From Bin80 sp965203305 (GTDB lineage: Bacteria > Bacteroidota > Rhodothermia > Rhodothermales > Bin80), in NCBI GenBank assembly GCA_965203305.1, contig OZ241874.1:3100001-3164000 (forward strand): DNA of 64,000 bases, read 5' to 3'. Positions 1 to 7,955 of the stretch are shown here, piece after piece. Position numbers and translations under genes: made by a program. Position 1 is the first letter of the stretch. Every line of letters begins with the position of its first letter. The notes under the pieces were generated by a model. The model had not been told where the DNA came from and searched no databases. It was given only the letters and a program-made list of their open reading frames with translations.

Positions 1-336
1 TTTTCCGAGGTATTCACCTGCGCGCTCTTTTCCAATGACTTCGCTATACACACGACCGGTGGTAACATTGTTTGCCTGGCTGGTTTTATGCCCGAGAAAG
101 CGCTCATAGTGCCCGAGATCCAGGTCTGTCTCGGCCCCGTCGTCGGTGACAAACACTTCCCCGTGCTCATACGGGTTCATGGTACCGGGATCCACATTGA
201 TATACGGATCCAGCTTTTGAATCGAAACCCGAAGCCCGTGAGCTTCAAGAAGTCGTCCCAGAGAAGCACAGAAAATGCCTTTTCCCAGAGACGAGGAGAC
301 ACCGCCGGTCACGAAAATGTATCTGGTCTTTTTCAC
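1..336 (-). CDS. pyrG: CTP synthase, N-terminal part (runs off window)
   Basis: This is the first 112 codons of CTP synthase, which aminates UTP to CTP with glutamine and ATP in the cytoplasm. The translation shows the synthetase-domain signatures VTGGVSSSLGKG (P-loop-like nucleotide site), KLDPYINVDPGTMNP and the run from HGEVFVTDDGAETDLD to FLGHKTSQANN, in the order and spacing of the family. The start used is GTG at 336. The upstream in-frame stretch has no ATG before a TGA, and the protein then begins VKKTRYIFVTGG as expected. The gene follows the methyltransferase by 30 bp on the same strand and may share its transcript. The glutaminase half lies outside the window. Confidence 0.97.
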   Translation of the reverse strand, partial: MKKTRYIFVTGGVSSSLGKGIFCASLGRLLEAHGLRVSIQKLDPYINVDPGTMNPYEHGEVFVTDDGAETDLDLGHYERFLGHKTSQANNVTTGRVYSEVIGKERAGEYLGK

Positions 337-366
337 AGCCTCAGTCCCGACAGTCAGGGATGCAGA

Positions 367-1209
367 TCATGTCTCAAAGTTACGGTATTCAGGTGGATTT
401 TGCCTCCCCTGACGAGCAGTTACAATCAGTCCTGTCCCGCGTTCATTGCTCCGATTCAGATCAACAAGATTCAGGAGCAGGCCAATCGGAAGTACGGGTA
501 CATAGTACAGTGCAACCAGTGGAGCCAGCAGGAACGATTTTCCAAGGAGAAGAATTGGAAATTTGATCAGGAGCCTCCATGCCAGCGATCCGAAAGTACC
601 ATAGCTGTATTTCGCTTCGGTAATTTCCAGTCCTGCATTCGCCAGTTTCTGCACAAGATCATCAAGATTGTACCCGTCCCGAACATGCTCGCCAATGAAG
701 CTCTGCTGGTCACTGCCATGAACATCTGAACCTCCCTGATCACTGGGGGTGCTAATGATCAGAGATCCCCCCTGGCGCAGACGCTGGGAAAAATGCTGAA
801 TGGCACTCTCGTCCTCCACAATATGCTCAAGGACATCCACAGCCAGAATGCAGTCAAATGATCCAGTTACCTTCATGTCTGTAAGGTCATCCACTTGCAG
901 TGTCACCCGGTCTGAAAGTCCGCAAGCATCCAGAGACTTCCCTGCCCGCTCCAGATAATCTTTTTTGAGATCAATCCCCGTGACATGAACACCGGGGTAT
1001 CGGCGCAGCACATGCCATGCGTACTGGCCAAACCCGGTACCTGCGTCCAGAAGTCTGGAATTTGATCCAAGATTTATACTGCGCAGTGCACGGTGCACAT
1101 ACCAGGTTCGGAGAAGGAGCAGGTCCATCAGAGAGTACAGAATTGGAAGCAGCCTCGGATGCGAATCCAGCCGGCGGCTGATCCGATCCTTGATTGAGTC
1201 ATACTCCAT
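367..1209 (-). CDS. class I SAM-dependent methyltransferase with hydrophobic C-terminus
   Basis: A 280-residue protein with a Rossmann-type methyltransferase core. Motif I is LLDAGTGFGQYAW (about residues 53-65), an acidic ribose-binding position follows in GIDLKKDYLERA, and DCILAVDVLEHI is the motif IV region, as in Methyltransf_11/25 families. About 45 hydrophobic residues near the C-terminus (LLIKFPILLLGKSFLLAPL and on) suggest membrane association, so a lipid, quinone or glycan substrate is possible, but the sequence does not identify it. It sits directly upstream of pyrG and downstream of two tRNA-Ser genes, all on the minus strand. The substrate is unknown. Confidence 0.85.
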   Translation of the reverse strand: MEYDSIKDRISRRLDSHPRLLPILYSLMDLLLLRTWYVHRALRSINLGSNSRLLDAGTGFGQYAWHVLRRYPGVHVTGIDLKKDYLERAGKSLDACGLSDRVTLQVDDLTDMKVTGSFDCILAVDVLEHIVEDESAIQHFSQRLRQGGSLIISTPSDQGGSDVHGSDQQSFIGEHVRDGYNLDDLVQKLANAGLEITEAKYSYGTFGSLAWRLLIKFPILLLGKSFLLAPLVALYYVPVLPIGLLLNLVDLNRSNERGTGLIVTARQGRQNPPEYRNFET

Positions 1210-1279
1210 ATCCCTGTCTGAACTTCTTGCCCCTGGACTGCGGGTCAGGAGCGGGTTCGCTTGACTGCGCTGATGCTCC

Positions 1280-1306
1280 GTACCTCATATCCAGAATATG
1301 AGGTAC
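1280..1306. repeat. perfect 11-bp stem-loop
   Basis: GTACCTCATAT, a 5-base loop (CCAGA), then ATATGAGGTAC: a perfect inverted repeat between the methyltransferase start and the tRNA genes. It lacks a T-tract on either strand, so it is not a clear intrinsic terminator. It could be a processing or regulatory hairpin in the transcript downstream of the tRNAs. Confidence 0.6.
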
Positions 1307-1444
1307 AGACAAGCAAAGGAATCCCTGAAAAACACAATCACTTTATGAGGATGAATACGAAACAGGAGTACACAGTCCAACTGGTGATCGTGCGAGAGAA
1401 GAGAGCATCTCGGATGCAGACCCGCTGATCTCCGGGGCACAGTG

Positions 1445-1529
1445 CGGAGGGGGAGGGATTCGAACCCCCGGTACCTTGCAGTACGCTGGTTTTCAAGACC
1501 AGTGCATTCGACCACTCTGCCACCCCTCC
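1445..1529 (-). tRNA. tRNA-Ser(UGA)
   Basis: On the minus strand the 85-nt sequence opens with the acceptor strand GGAGGGG, which pairs with CCCCTCC before discriminator G. It has the D-arm (GTGGCAGAGTGG), an anticodon loop CTTGAAA with anticodon TGA, a long variable arm typical of class II tRNAs, and the T-loop GGTTCGAATCC. The CCA end is not encoded. It lies 51 bp from a second tRNA-Ser, downstream of it in transcription. Confidence 0.96.
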
Positions 1530-1580
1530 GTTTCGGGGGTTTTACGTCTGCGTGCCCGGCTTGTTGCTTGACCCGCAGTG

Positions 1581-1668
1581 CGGAGAGGGTGGGATTCGAA
1601 CCCACGATGAGCTGTTAACCCATACTCCCTTAGCAGGGGAGCGCCTTCAGCCACTCGGCCACCTCTCC
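1581..1668 (-). tRNA. tRNA-Ser(GCU)
   Basis: An 88-nt class II tRNA on the minus strand. The acceptor stem is GGAGAGG/CCTCTCC with discriminator G, the D-arm is GTGGCCGAGTGG, the anticodon loop CTGCTAA carries GCT, the variable arm is long and the T-loop reads GGTTCGAATCC. No CCA is encoded. It is paired with tRNA-Ser(UGA). The 278 bp between this gene and atpG hold no recognisable gene. Confidence 0.96.
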
Positions 1669-1946
1669 CAAGGATATATTATCCGGCAAAGCACAGTTTG
1701 ACCAGCTTTTGTGCCTTGGTTTCAGGGTTAGACATTATGAAAAGAATTTTGTTCCTGTTCAGTCCAGAAATTTGATTCCATCCCGGACCCAGTCAGAACT
1801 TGACAGTTCCAAAAATATCTCTACCCCTGACCTGTGTGTGCCTTTAAGTGCTCTCAGGATGATGCTCTGCTGCCATCCGGAATTTTTGCAGGAGGCTCTG
1901 TCACATATCCAGTGCACATGCGCGAAAGACTCCACGATCTTCCCCG

Positions 1947-2870
1947 CTATGCCTCTTCCAGTGCGTTGGCACCACTGATGATCTCCAGAATTTCTGTCGT
2001 AATCGTACTTTGACGGGCACGGTTGTACTGGAGCCTGAGAGCCTGCAGGAGTTCGGTGGCATTTGCCGTAGCATTATCCATCGCAACCATCCGCGCTCCC
2101 TGCTCCGCAGCAGAGGATTCAAGCAGTGCACGCCAGATCTCAAAGTTCACAAACCGGGGAACCAGCGTATCCAGAATGCTACGGGCATCTGGATCAAAGA
2201 TGTAATCAGCACGGTAGCGTTCCTGAATTTCAGGAACCGCCAAATCCTCCTGAAGCATGACCGGGGTACGGAACTGCTCTGGAGGGATCGGGATCAGAGG
2301 AGCAGCAATCCGGTTCTGGGCAATCGTATTCTTGAATTCGTTGTACACGATCTTCACTGCATCCCACTGTCCCTCCATGTAGCCCTTCATCGCAATGGTA
2401 CCAATCCCAAGCGCAGTGTCAAAGCGCAGCTCCCGAAATACCCCGCTGTAATCTGCCGCCATCTTGTACCCCCGCTTGCTGAAATACTCTGCTCCCTTGC
2501 GCCCAACCCCCACAATCTGAAGGGTTCCGTTTGCATGCAGCTCTGCATATTCGGATGCAATGAGCGTTTCGGCTGTCTTGATCACATTGCTGTTGAACGC
2601 CCCGGCCAGTCCACGATCTCCCGTAACAACAATGATCAGGGCTCCATTGATCTCCCCGTGCTCCTGTAGAAGCGGGTGTGCTTCTACCGCTCCCTGGCTC
2701 CTCAGATGCTCAATAATCTCGCCAATTTTGTAGGCGTAGGGTCTGGTTTTGAAGATATTTTCCTGCGCCCGGCGGAGTTTTGCCGCTGCCACCATTTTCA
2801 TGGCCCGGGTGACCTGCTGCGTATTTTCAACGGAGCCGATCCTGGTGCGTATATCACGCAGGGTTGCCAT
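1947..2870 (-). CDS. atpG: F1 ATP synthase gamma subunit
   Basis: A 307-residue central-stalk subunit that rotates inside the alpha3beta3 head. The N-terminal helix signature (MATLRDIRTRIGSVENTQQ, then TRAMKMVAAAKLRRAQ) and the C-terminal helix (MDNATANATELLQALRLQYNRARQ, then STITTEILEIISGANAL) are the conserved coiled-coil halves of the shaft; the Rossmann-like middle is present and the length is normal. Its ATG overlaps the TGA of atpA by one base (TGATG), so translation is probably coupled. It is the last gene of the operon here; atpD and atpC do not follow, which fits genomes where atpDC lies elsewhere. Confidence 0.97.
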   Translation of the reverse strand: MATLRDIRTRIGSVENTQQVTRAMKMVAAAKLRRAQENIFKTRPYAYKIGEIIEHLRSQGAVEAHPLLQEHGEINGALIIVVTGDRGLAGAFNSNVIKTAETLIASEYAELHANGTLQIVGVGRKGAEYFSKRGYKMAADYSGVFRELRFDTALGIGTIAMKGYMEGQWDAVKIVYNEFKNTIAQNRIAAPLIPIPPEQFRTPVMLQEDLAVPEIQERYRADYIFDPDARSILDTLVPRFVNFEIWRALLESSAAEQGARMVAMDNATANATELLQALRLQYNRARQSTITTEILEIISGANALEEA

Positions 2871-4465
2871 CAGGCCCCGGTCACATAAAGCTCAACAAGC
2901 CGCTCTGCCTCCTGACGGAACGAATCCCTGGCCTCATCCGACAGCTTTCCGGTGTCCCGAATACTGGCCAGTGCCTCAGGAACCCGAACTCGCAGATTCT
3001 CAAGAAACTCTGTCTCAAAGCGTTCCAGGTCAGATACAGCGACCCTGTCCAAAAGCCCTTCACTGCCAATGAAGATGATGGCAACCTGTTCTTCCACAGG
3101 TACAGGGGCAAACTGCCCCTGCTTGAGCAGTTCCACAAGACACTCCCCGCGTCGCAGCTGCCGCTGTGTGGAAGGATCAAGGTCAGATCCAAATTTGGAA
3201 AAAGCCTCCAGTTCCCGATACTGTGCCAGATCCAGACGCAACATTCCTGCCGCAGACTTCATGGCCTTGATCTGGGCACTTCCCCCAACACGACTGACAG
3301 AAATGCCTACGTTAATCGCCGGGCGTATGCCCGCATTGAACAGGTCAGGCTCCAGGTAAATCTGTCCATCTGTAATGGAGATCACATTGGTCGGAATGTA
3401 GGCATCTACGGCTCCCGCCTGAGTTTCAATGACTGGAAGTGCGGTCAGTGAGCCCCCGCCCTTGACCTTCCCTTTCAGCGAATCGGGCAGATCATTCATC
3501 TGTGCCGCAATCTCTTCGCTTGCCGTGATCTTGGCTGCACGCTCTAGCAGGCGGCTGTGCAAGTAGAACACATCTCCCGGGTAGGCTTCCCGGCCAGGCG
3601 GTCTGCGAAGCAGGAGAGAAACCTGCCTGTAGGCAACGGCCTGCTTGGACAAGTCATCGTAAATAACCAGCGCATGTTTTCCCGTGTCCCGAAAGTACTC
3701 TCCAATACAGGCACCGGCAAACGGCGCAATAAACTGCAGGGGAGCGGCAACAGACGCAGGTGCATTCACGATCACAGTATAGTCCATGGCACCATTCTCT
3801 TCCAGTGCGCGGGCAACCTGTGCAACCGTGGATGCTTTCTGTCCAATCGCGACATAAATGCAATAGACGGGATCATCCGTATCATGGGTTGAACGCTGGC
3901 TGATGATTGTGTCAATCAGGACAGCGGTCTTTCCCGTCTGCCGGTCACCGATCACGAGTTCTCGCTGTCCCCGTCCAATCGGAATCATGGAATCAATGGC
4001 CTTGATTCCGGTCACGAGCGGCTCGGAAACAGGCTGGCGATAGATGACACCCGGTGCCTTGCGCTCAAGAGGCATTTCACAGGTTTCGCCTGTGAGTGCC
4101 CCTTTGCCATCCAGGACATTCCCAAGCGGATCAATGACCCGACCGAGCATCCCCTCGGTTACCTGGATGGATGCAATTCGGCGGGTTCGCCGGGCCTGGT
4201 CGCCTTCCTTGACCTCTTGCACCTCTCCAAAAAGAACTGCCCCGACATTATCCTCTTCCAGATTCAGGACCATGCCGGTAACATTGCGCTCGGGAAACAG
4301 AATCAGTTCCCCAGCCTGCACTTTTGAGAGTCCATAGAGGCGGGCAATCCCGTCTCCGACCTGCAGGACAGTACCTACCTCGTAGGTATCTGTTTCGGAC
4401 TCAAAGCCACCTAACTCCTTTCTGAGGAGTGCAGTAACCTCGTCTGGCCGTATCGCCGTCGTCAT
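2870..4465 (-). CDS. atpA: F1 ATP synthase alpha subunit
   Basis: A 531-residue non-catalytic nucleotide-binding subunit of the F1 head. The order is an N-terminal beta-barrel (VLQVGDGIARLYGL), the P-loop GDRQTGKT at about residues 173-180, YVAIGQKASTVAQV, LVIYDDLSKQAVAYR and the signature PAINVGISVSRVGGSAQ. The length is slightly above the usual 500-515. It is preceded by atpH with a 15-bp gap and overlaps atpG by one base. Nothing is missing from the expected motifs. Confidence 0.98.
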   Translation of the reverse strand: MTTAIRPDEVTALLRKELGGFESETDTYEVGTVLQVGDGIARLYGLSKVQAGELILFPERNVTGMVLNLEEDNVGAVLFGEVQEVKEGDQARRTRRIASIQVTEGMLGRVIDPLGNVLDGKGALTGETCEMPLERKAPGVIYRQPVSEPLVTGIKAIDSMIPIGRGQRELVIGDRQTGKTAVLIDTIISQRSTHDTDDPVYCIYVAIGQKASTVAQVARALEENGAMDYTVIVNAPASVAAPLQFIAPFAGACIGEYFRDTGKHALVIYDDLSKQAVAYRQVSLLLRRPPGREAYPGDVFYLHSRLLERAAKITASEEIAAQMNDLPDSLKGKVKGGGSLTALPVIETQAGAVDAYIPTNVISITDGQIYLEPDLFNAGIRPAINVGISVSRVGGSAQIKAMKSAAGMLRLDLAQYRELEAFSKFGSDLDPSTQRQLRRGECLVELLKQGQFAPVPVEEQVAIIFIGSEGLLDRVAVSDLERFETEFLENLRVRVPEALASIRDTGKLSDEARDSFRQEAERLVELYVTGA

Positions 4466-4480
4466 AATTGAGTAATCTGG

Positions 4481-5011
4481 TTAGGCCTGCATCTGCAGGC
4501 GATCTCTGAGCAGAGAGAGCTGATGCCGAACACTGCCATCATAAATTGTATCTCCGATCTTTAGCACGATCCCTCCCATCAGCTTCGCATCCACTATGGT
4601 TTCAAGACGTATCCTGCGCCCGAGCTTTTGGCTCAAGACACCCCGAAGACGAGCCTGCTCATCTTCGCCCAGTTCCGAAGGAACACGGACCTGTACCACT
4701 GTGATTCCCTGCGCCTCGTCAGACAGAATCTGAAACTGGTCAAGAATAGCACCCAGAAGCGACTCTCTGCCCCGCTCAACCAGTATCTGCAAAAAACGCA
4801 GAGTCTTGCTGTCAATGTGTTTGCCAAACAGGGACTGCAGAATTTCAGACTTTTTTTGTCTGGCGACAACGGGGCTTTTCAGGAGACGCTCCAGTTCTGG
4901 AGAATCGCACAACACAGACCGGATCAGATCTGCATCAGCAAATGCGGAGGGAAACTGGGCGATCTCTTCAAAGAGTGCCTGTGCGTAACGCTGGACAACC
5001 GCAGAGGTCAT
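4481..5011 (-). CDS. atpH: F1 ATP synthase delta subunit
   Basis: A 176-residue peripheral-stalk subunit (OSCP family) joining the b subunits to the top of F1. The N-terminal helical domain starts VVQRYAQALFEEI. The C-terminal half carries the conserved LMGGIVLKIGDTIYDGSVR segment that defines the family. Length is normal. It overlaps the end of atpF by 4 bp (ATGA) and lies 15 bp before atpA, as in a coupled operon. Confidence 0.95.
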   Translation of the reverse strand: MTSAVVQRYAQALFEEIAQFPSAFADADLIRSVLCDSPELERLLKSPVVARQKKSEILQSLFGKHIDSKTLRFLQILVERGRESLLGAILDQFQILSDEAQGITVVQVRVPSELGEDEQARLRGVLSQKLGRRIRLETIVDAKLMGGIVLKIGDTIYDGSVRHQLSLLRDRLQMQA

Positions 5012-5541
5012 GCCTTGTACGAGGAGGGCTGTGTACTCCCATTGATACCCAGTTCATCCGTGAAGCGGGTAACGAGTGCGCGCTGCTGTGAAGCATCCAG
5101 AGTCTTGGGCAGCACCTTCTCCACCATGCCGACCATCAGGTCAACCATTTCCGCATACAGCTTCTGCTGGGCACGCTCCTTGTCCCGCTCAATCTCCTCC
5201 TGTGCCTGCTCTTGCAGCACGGCAAGCTCCTCGCGTGTACGCTGCATTGCCTGCTCCCGATGACGGTCTGCATCCTCCTTGGCCTCCTGAATCAGTTTCC
5301 GGGCTTCCTGCTCTGCCTCCCGCCGCGCTTGCGTGTTGCTCTCCTGCAATCGCTTGCTCTCGGCAAGTGCCTCCTCGGCCCGATTCATGGAGGCTGCAAT
5401 GGTTTCTTCACGCTCGGACAAGGCCGATGTGATTGGCCCCCATGCGTATTTGCGAAGAATCAGCAAAAGTGCCAGAAAGACCACTGTCAGCCAGATGACC
5501 AGGCCGACATTGGGACTCAGCAGACTTGCGGCAAACACCAT
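5008..5541 (-). CDS. atpF: F0 ATP synthase b subunit
   Basis: A 177-residue stator subunit. One N-terminal membrane helix (LVIWLTVVFLALLLILRKY) is followed by the conserved W-G-P-I motif (YAWGPITSALSEREETI) and then a long, charged coiled coil rich in E, Q, R and A that runs almost to the C-terminus. This is the architecture of the b subunit that holds F1 still against the a subunit. The stop overlaps the atpH start by 4 bp; atpE is 9 bp upstream. Confidence 0.95.
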   Translation of the reverse strand: MVFAASLLSPNVGLVIWLTVVFLALLLILRKYAWGPITSALSEREETIAASMNRAEEALAESKRLQESNTQARREAEQEARKLIQEAKEDADRHREQAMQRTREELAVLQEQAQEEIERDKERAQQKLYAEMVDLMVGMVEKVLPKTLDASQQRALVTRFTDELGINGSTQPSSYKA

Positions 5542-5550
5542 AACGACGGT

Positions 5551-5778
5551 TTACTTGAAGGCAAGAATAAAGGAGATCACCAGACCAAACAGCGCGACCC
5601 CTTCAATCAGGGCTGCCGCAATAATCATGGTTGTTCGAATATCCTCGGTTGCTTCCGGCTGGCGGGCAGTCCCTTCCATGGCAGGGCCAGCCAGTCGGCC
5701 AATGCCGAGGCCAGTACCAATGGCAACGAGTCCAGTGCCCAGTCCGGCACCAAGAAATGCAAGAGCTTGTGGTTCCAT
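5551..5778 (-). CDS. atpE: F0 ATP synthase c subunit
   Basis: A 75-residue proteolipid that forms the rotor ring. Two hydrophobic helices flank a short polar loop (RQPEATEDIR). Helix 1 has the glycine repeat GAGLGTGLVAIGTGLGIG. Helix 2 has the ion-binding carboxylate in AALIEGVALFG (about Glu59). The absence of the extra polar ligands usual in Na+ rings suggests proton coupling, which is inference. It lies between atpB (36 bp upstream) and atpF. Confidence 0.97.
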   Translation of the reverse strand: MEPQALAFLGAGLGTGLVAIGTGLGIGRLAGPAMEGTARQPEATEDIRTTMIIAAALIEGVALFGLVISFILAFK

Positions 5779-5814
5779 AATAAAAAAAGAAGTTTAAAGG
5801 GTTTGTTTATACGA

Positions 5815-6909
5815 TTAGTGAGCCTCACTGTGCGAATGTTCGGCAACTGCCATCCCAATGAACAGTGCGGAAAGAATGGTGAAGATGTACGCCTGAATGA
5901 ATGCAATCAAAATTTCAAGGCACATCACAAACAGGGTGAATGCCAGACTGACCGGAACAACTCCGTATCCGACGGCCTCCCCAAACAACTGTGTGAACGT
6001 AAAGATCATCCCAATAAGGCTGAGAATCACCAGGTGGCCTGCCGTGAGATTGGCAAAGAGCCGGATTGCAAGCGCAATCGGTTTGGTAAACAGCCCCAGA
6101 ATTTCTGTTGGAATCAAGAGCAGCTTGACAGCAACCGGCATTCCCGGAGGCCAGAATACATGAATCCAGTGATCTTTGGATCCATTCACCTGTGTCAAAA
6201 TAAAGGTAAAGGCTGCCAACACGGCCGTGATGTTCAAATTGGAAGTAGCCGTTGCCCCAAATGGCACAAGCCCCAGCAGATTGCAGGTCAGAATGAAAAA
6301 GAATGCCGTCAGCAAATAGGGCAAGAAGCGCTGATAATGCTCTTTGCCCAGGTTGGGGATTGCAATATTGTCCCGAACATAGACGACAAGCGTTTCGAAG
6401 AGGTTCTGAAACAAGCCTCTCGGGGCACTGGTGCGTCCAATCCCCCGCTTGTATCTGTTCGCCAGTCGCAGAAATACTGTCAGCAAAATTCCTGACGCGA
6501 GCAGTGCAAAGATCAAATGCTTGGTCATGGAGAGATCTATGACAGTTTCTCCATTTGCCGGGAGCAGGGCAGCGTCCAGATGCTTGCCGGATTCAATCAG
6601 TTTTTCGAGGTCAGGGGGTGGTTCTGCATGATCCTCTGCATGGGGAGCAGGAATCATTTCCCCGGAGACCAGCGCGTGTTTCGTACTCCTGTATGTGCGA
6701 AGACTGTACCCTGCCTCACTGCGGACAATAAATATTCGTGGCAGCTCTACCTTCCCGATAGGGAGGAAATCAAGATAGTACGCATCTGCAGTGTGGTGGA
6801 CTGCGTCAAACTCATCCCCGTCGGCCGCGAGGGCGGCAGAGGGCACCAGCAACAGGATCACACACAGCATGCAGGTAAAACAGCGTTCAGGAAGCATCAA
6901 GTTTTGCAA
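5815..6909 (-). CDS. atpB: F0 ATP synthase a subunit
   Basis: A 364-residue membrane subunit that provides the proton half-channels. It begins with a signal-peptide-like segment (CVILLLVPSAALAA) and a periplasmic N-terminal extension of about 120 residues, then the usual membrane helices. The essential arginine is in AIRLFANLTAGHLV, and QAYIFTILSALFIGMAV closes the protein. The annotated ATG is at 6909. A second ATG at 6897 (MLPERC) overlaps the stop of the upstream gene as TGATG, the same junction seen at atpA/atpG, so it is a credible alternative start giving 360 residues. Confidence 0.96.
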   Translation of the reverse strand: MQNLMLPERCFTCMLCVILLLVPSAALAADGDEFDAVHHTADAYYLDFLPIGKVELPRIFIVRSEAGYSLRTYRSTKHALVSGEMIPAPHAEDHAEPPPDLEKLIESGKHLDAALLPANGETVIDLSMTKHLIFALLASGILLTVFLRLANRYKRGIGRTSAPRGLFQNLFETLVVYVRDNIAIPNLGKEHYQRFLPYLLTAFFFILTCNLLGLVPFGATATSNLNITAVLAAFTFILTQVNGSKDHWIHVFWPPGMPVAVKLLLIPTEILGLFTKPIALAIRLFANLTAGHLVILSLIGMIFTFTQLFGEAVGYGVVPVSLAFTLFVMCLEILIAFIQAYIFTILSALFIGMAVAEHSHSEAH

Positions 6910-7181
6910 CGAAACAACCAGACGATTTCAGTGAAAAGTCCGGCCAGTGCTACAAACAAAAACCCGCCTGTGAGGGCAGGAAGTCTGACGGGAAATAATT
7001 GAATAATGATTACTAATACTATCAGGGCTGCGAACATGCGCAACACCATTCCGCCAAGTACAATAGGCACAAAATTCGGTGTATTCCTGGCGATTCTGAC
7101 CACCAAAATGCTGGCACCTGTGTAGCACAGCCCCAAAAGCACTCCCACTCCAAGACTCCACTCCGAACTCATCCCTTCCAA
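6897..7181 (-). CDS. AtpI-like small membrane protein of the ATP synthase operon
   Basis: A 94-residue protein with three or four predicted membrane helices (VGVLLGLCYTGASILVVRI, IVLGGMVLRMFAALIVLVII, GGFLFVALAGLFTEIVWLF) and few other features. Position directly before atpB, overlapping it by up to 13 bp, and size match the ATP synthase protein I-type accessory genes, which help c-ring assembly or ion supply. Similarity is positional and by composition; no diagnostic motif was seen. MSSEWSLG at 7172 is an alternative start. Confidence 0.7.
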   Translation of the reverse strand: MEGMSSEWSLGVGVLLGLCYTGASILVVRIARNTPNFVPIVLGGMVLRMFAALIVLVIIIQLFPVRLPALTGGFLFVALAGLFTEIVWLFRCKT

Positions 7182-7254
7182 TACCCTCTTTTACGAGAAG
7201 ATTATGAATAAGATCAAGCCGAAACGGGAAAATTTTTGTGGTGCAGGAAACGCA

Positions 7255-7473
7255 TTACTTGCTGTGATTGGCGACATGAATCAACCGCACGAAAACAGAA
7301 GCCATCCCGATGAGCGCACACACTAGAATCAGCCACGGGGTGGTCCCCAGCAACCGGTCCAGAAGGTATCCCCCTGCGGCAAATGCAACCATGGTCATTC
7401 CCACCTGCATGCCCAAGCTCAGGTACGGGGAAGCCTCACGCAGACTTTTTTGCCAGCTTTTCGTTTTTCCCAT
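7255..7473 (-). CDS. AtpZ/AtpI-family membrane protein
   Basis: A 72-residue protein from the ATG at 7473 (MGKTKSWQKSL). An upstream in-frame ATG at 7557 would add 28 residues that lie wholly inside the bactofilin gene and look unlike protein. Two membrane helices (LGMQVGMTMVAFAAGGYLLDRLLG and PWLILVCALIGMASVFVRLI) with a GYLLDRxLGTTPW turn are typical of the AtpZ family (putative F0F1 Ca/Mg transporter subunit). The first 38 bp overlap the end of the bactofilin gene, tying the cytoskeletal and ATP synthase genes into one transcript. Confidence 0.8.
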   Translation of the reverse strand: MGKTKSWQKSLREASPYLSLGMQVGMTMVAFAAGGYLLDRLLGTTPWLILVCALIGMASVFVRLIHVANHSK

Positions 7474-7882
7474 CAGGCACAGGCACCGAGTTTGTTGACA
7501 TTTTCCTGGATTTTGCACCCATTCTACATTCTCCATCAAAAATTGCTCCCTCTTCAATCACGAGACGGTCAGCATGTATGGATCCCTGTACATTTGCAGA
7601 ACTGGCAAGGAAGACCTTGTGCCTGGCGTTAACATCTCCCTTCATTGAACCTGCAATATTGATCGTATTCCCCTGAATGGTCCCTTCCACAGAGCCCCCC
7701 TCGGTCAGAAAGACATTGCCGTCAACCTTCAGGTCTCCCTCAAGCACTCCCCCCACTCGCGTATCGGAAGAGGAAGTGAAGACTCCTTTGATAGAGGTGC
7801 CATCCGAGATAGTGTTCAGATTGGCAATACTTGAGGACTCTTTTCTGTTTGACGAATTCAACATGGCATTCACCCGAGGCAA
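7436..7882 (-). CDS. bactofilin
   Basis: A 148-residue polymer-forming cytoskeletal protein. After a polar N-terminus comes the right-handed beta-helix repeat typical of bactofilins: ISDGTSIKGVFTSSSDTRVGG, then VLEGDLKVDGNVFLTEGGSVEGTI, INIAGSMKGDVNA, and VFLASSANVQGSIHADRLVIEEGAIFDGEC. The lysine-rich tail is outside the core. Bactofilins scaffold peptidoglycan enzymes at curved or growing membrane sites; here an M23 peptidase is encoded immediately upstream in the same orientation, a widespread pairing. ATG at 7882 is used; MLNSSN (7864) is an alternative. Confidence 0.93.
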   Translation of the reverse strand: MPRVNAMLNSSNRKESSSIANLNTISDGTSIKGVFTSSSDTRVGGVLEGDLKVDGNVFLTEGGSVEGTIQGNTINIAGSMKGDVNARHKVFLASSANVQGSIHADRLVIEEGAIFDGECRMGAKSRKMSTNSVPVPDGKNEKLAKKSA

Positions 7883-7955
7883 GGAAAAAATTTCTTGAAA
7901 ATTCCTGTCTGACCCGAATAATACGAAATACTGCCAAAAGGTTTAGCAAGGTGCC

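Noticed and set aside
1280..1306. Intrinsic terminator call for the tRNA-side hairpin
   Set aside because: The stem is perfect, but no T-tract follows on either strand.
1285..1605. Open frames of 106 and 61 codons on the minus strand
   Set aside because: They run through both tRNA-Ser genes; the tRNA cloverleafs explain the sequence.
1709..1978. 89-codon plus-strand frame between the tRNAs and atpG
   Set aside because: It overlaps the atpG end, has no family resemblance and no convincing ribosome site; probably chance.
5212..6495. 427-codon plus-strand frame across atpF, atpE and atpB
   Set aside because: It is antisense to three certain genes and rich in Cys, Gln and His, as expected for a shadow frame.
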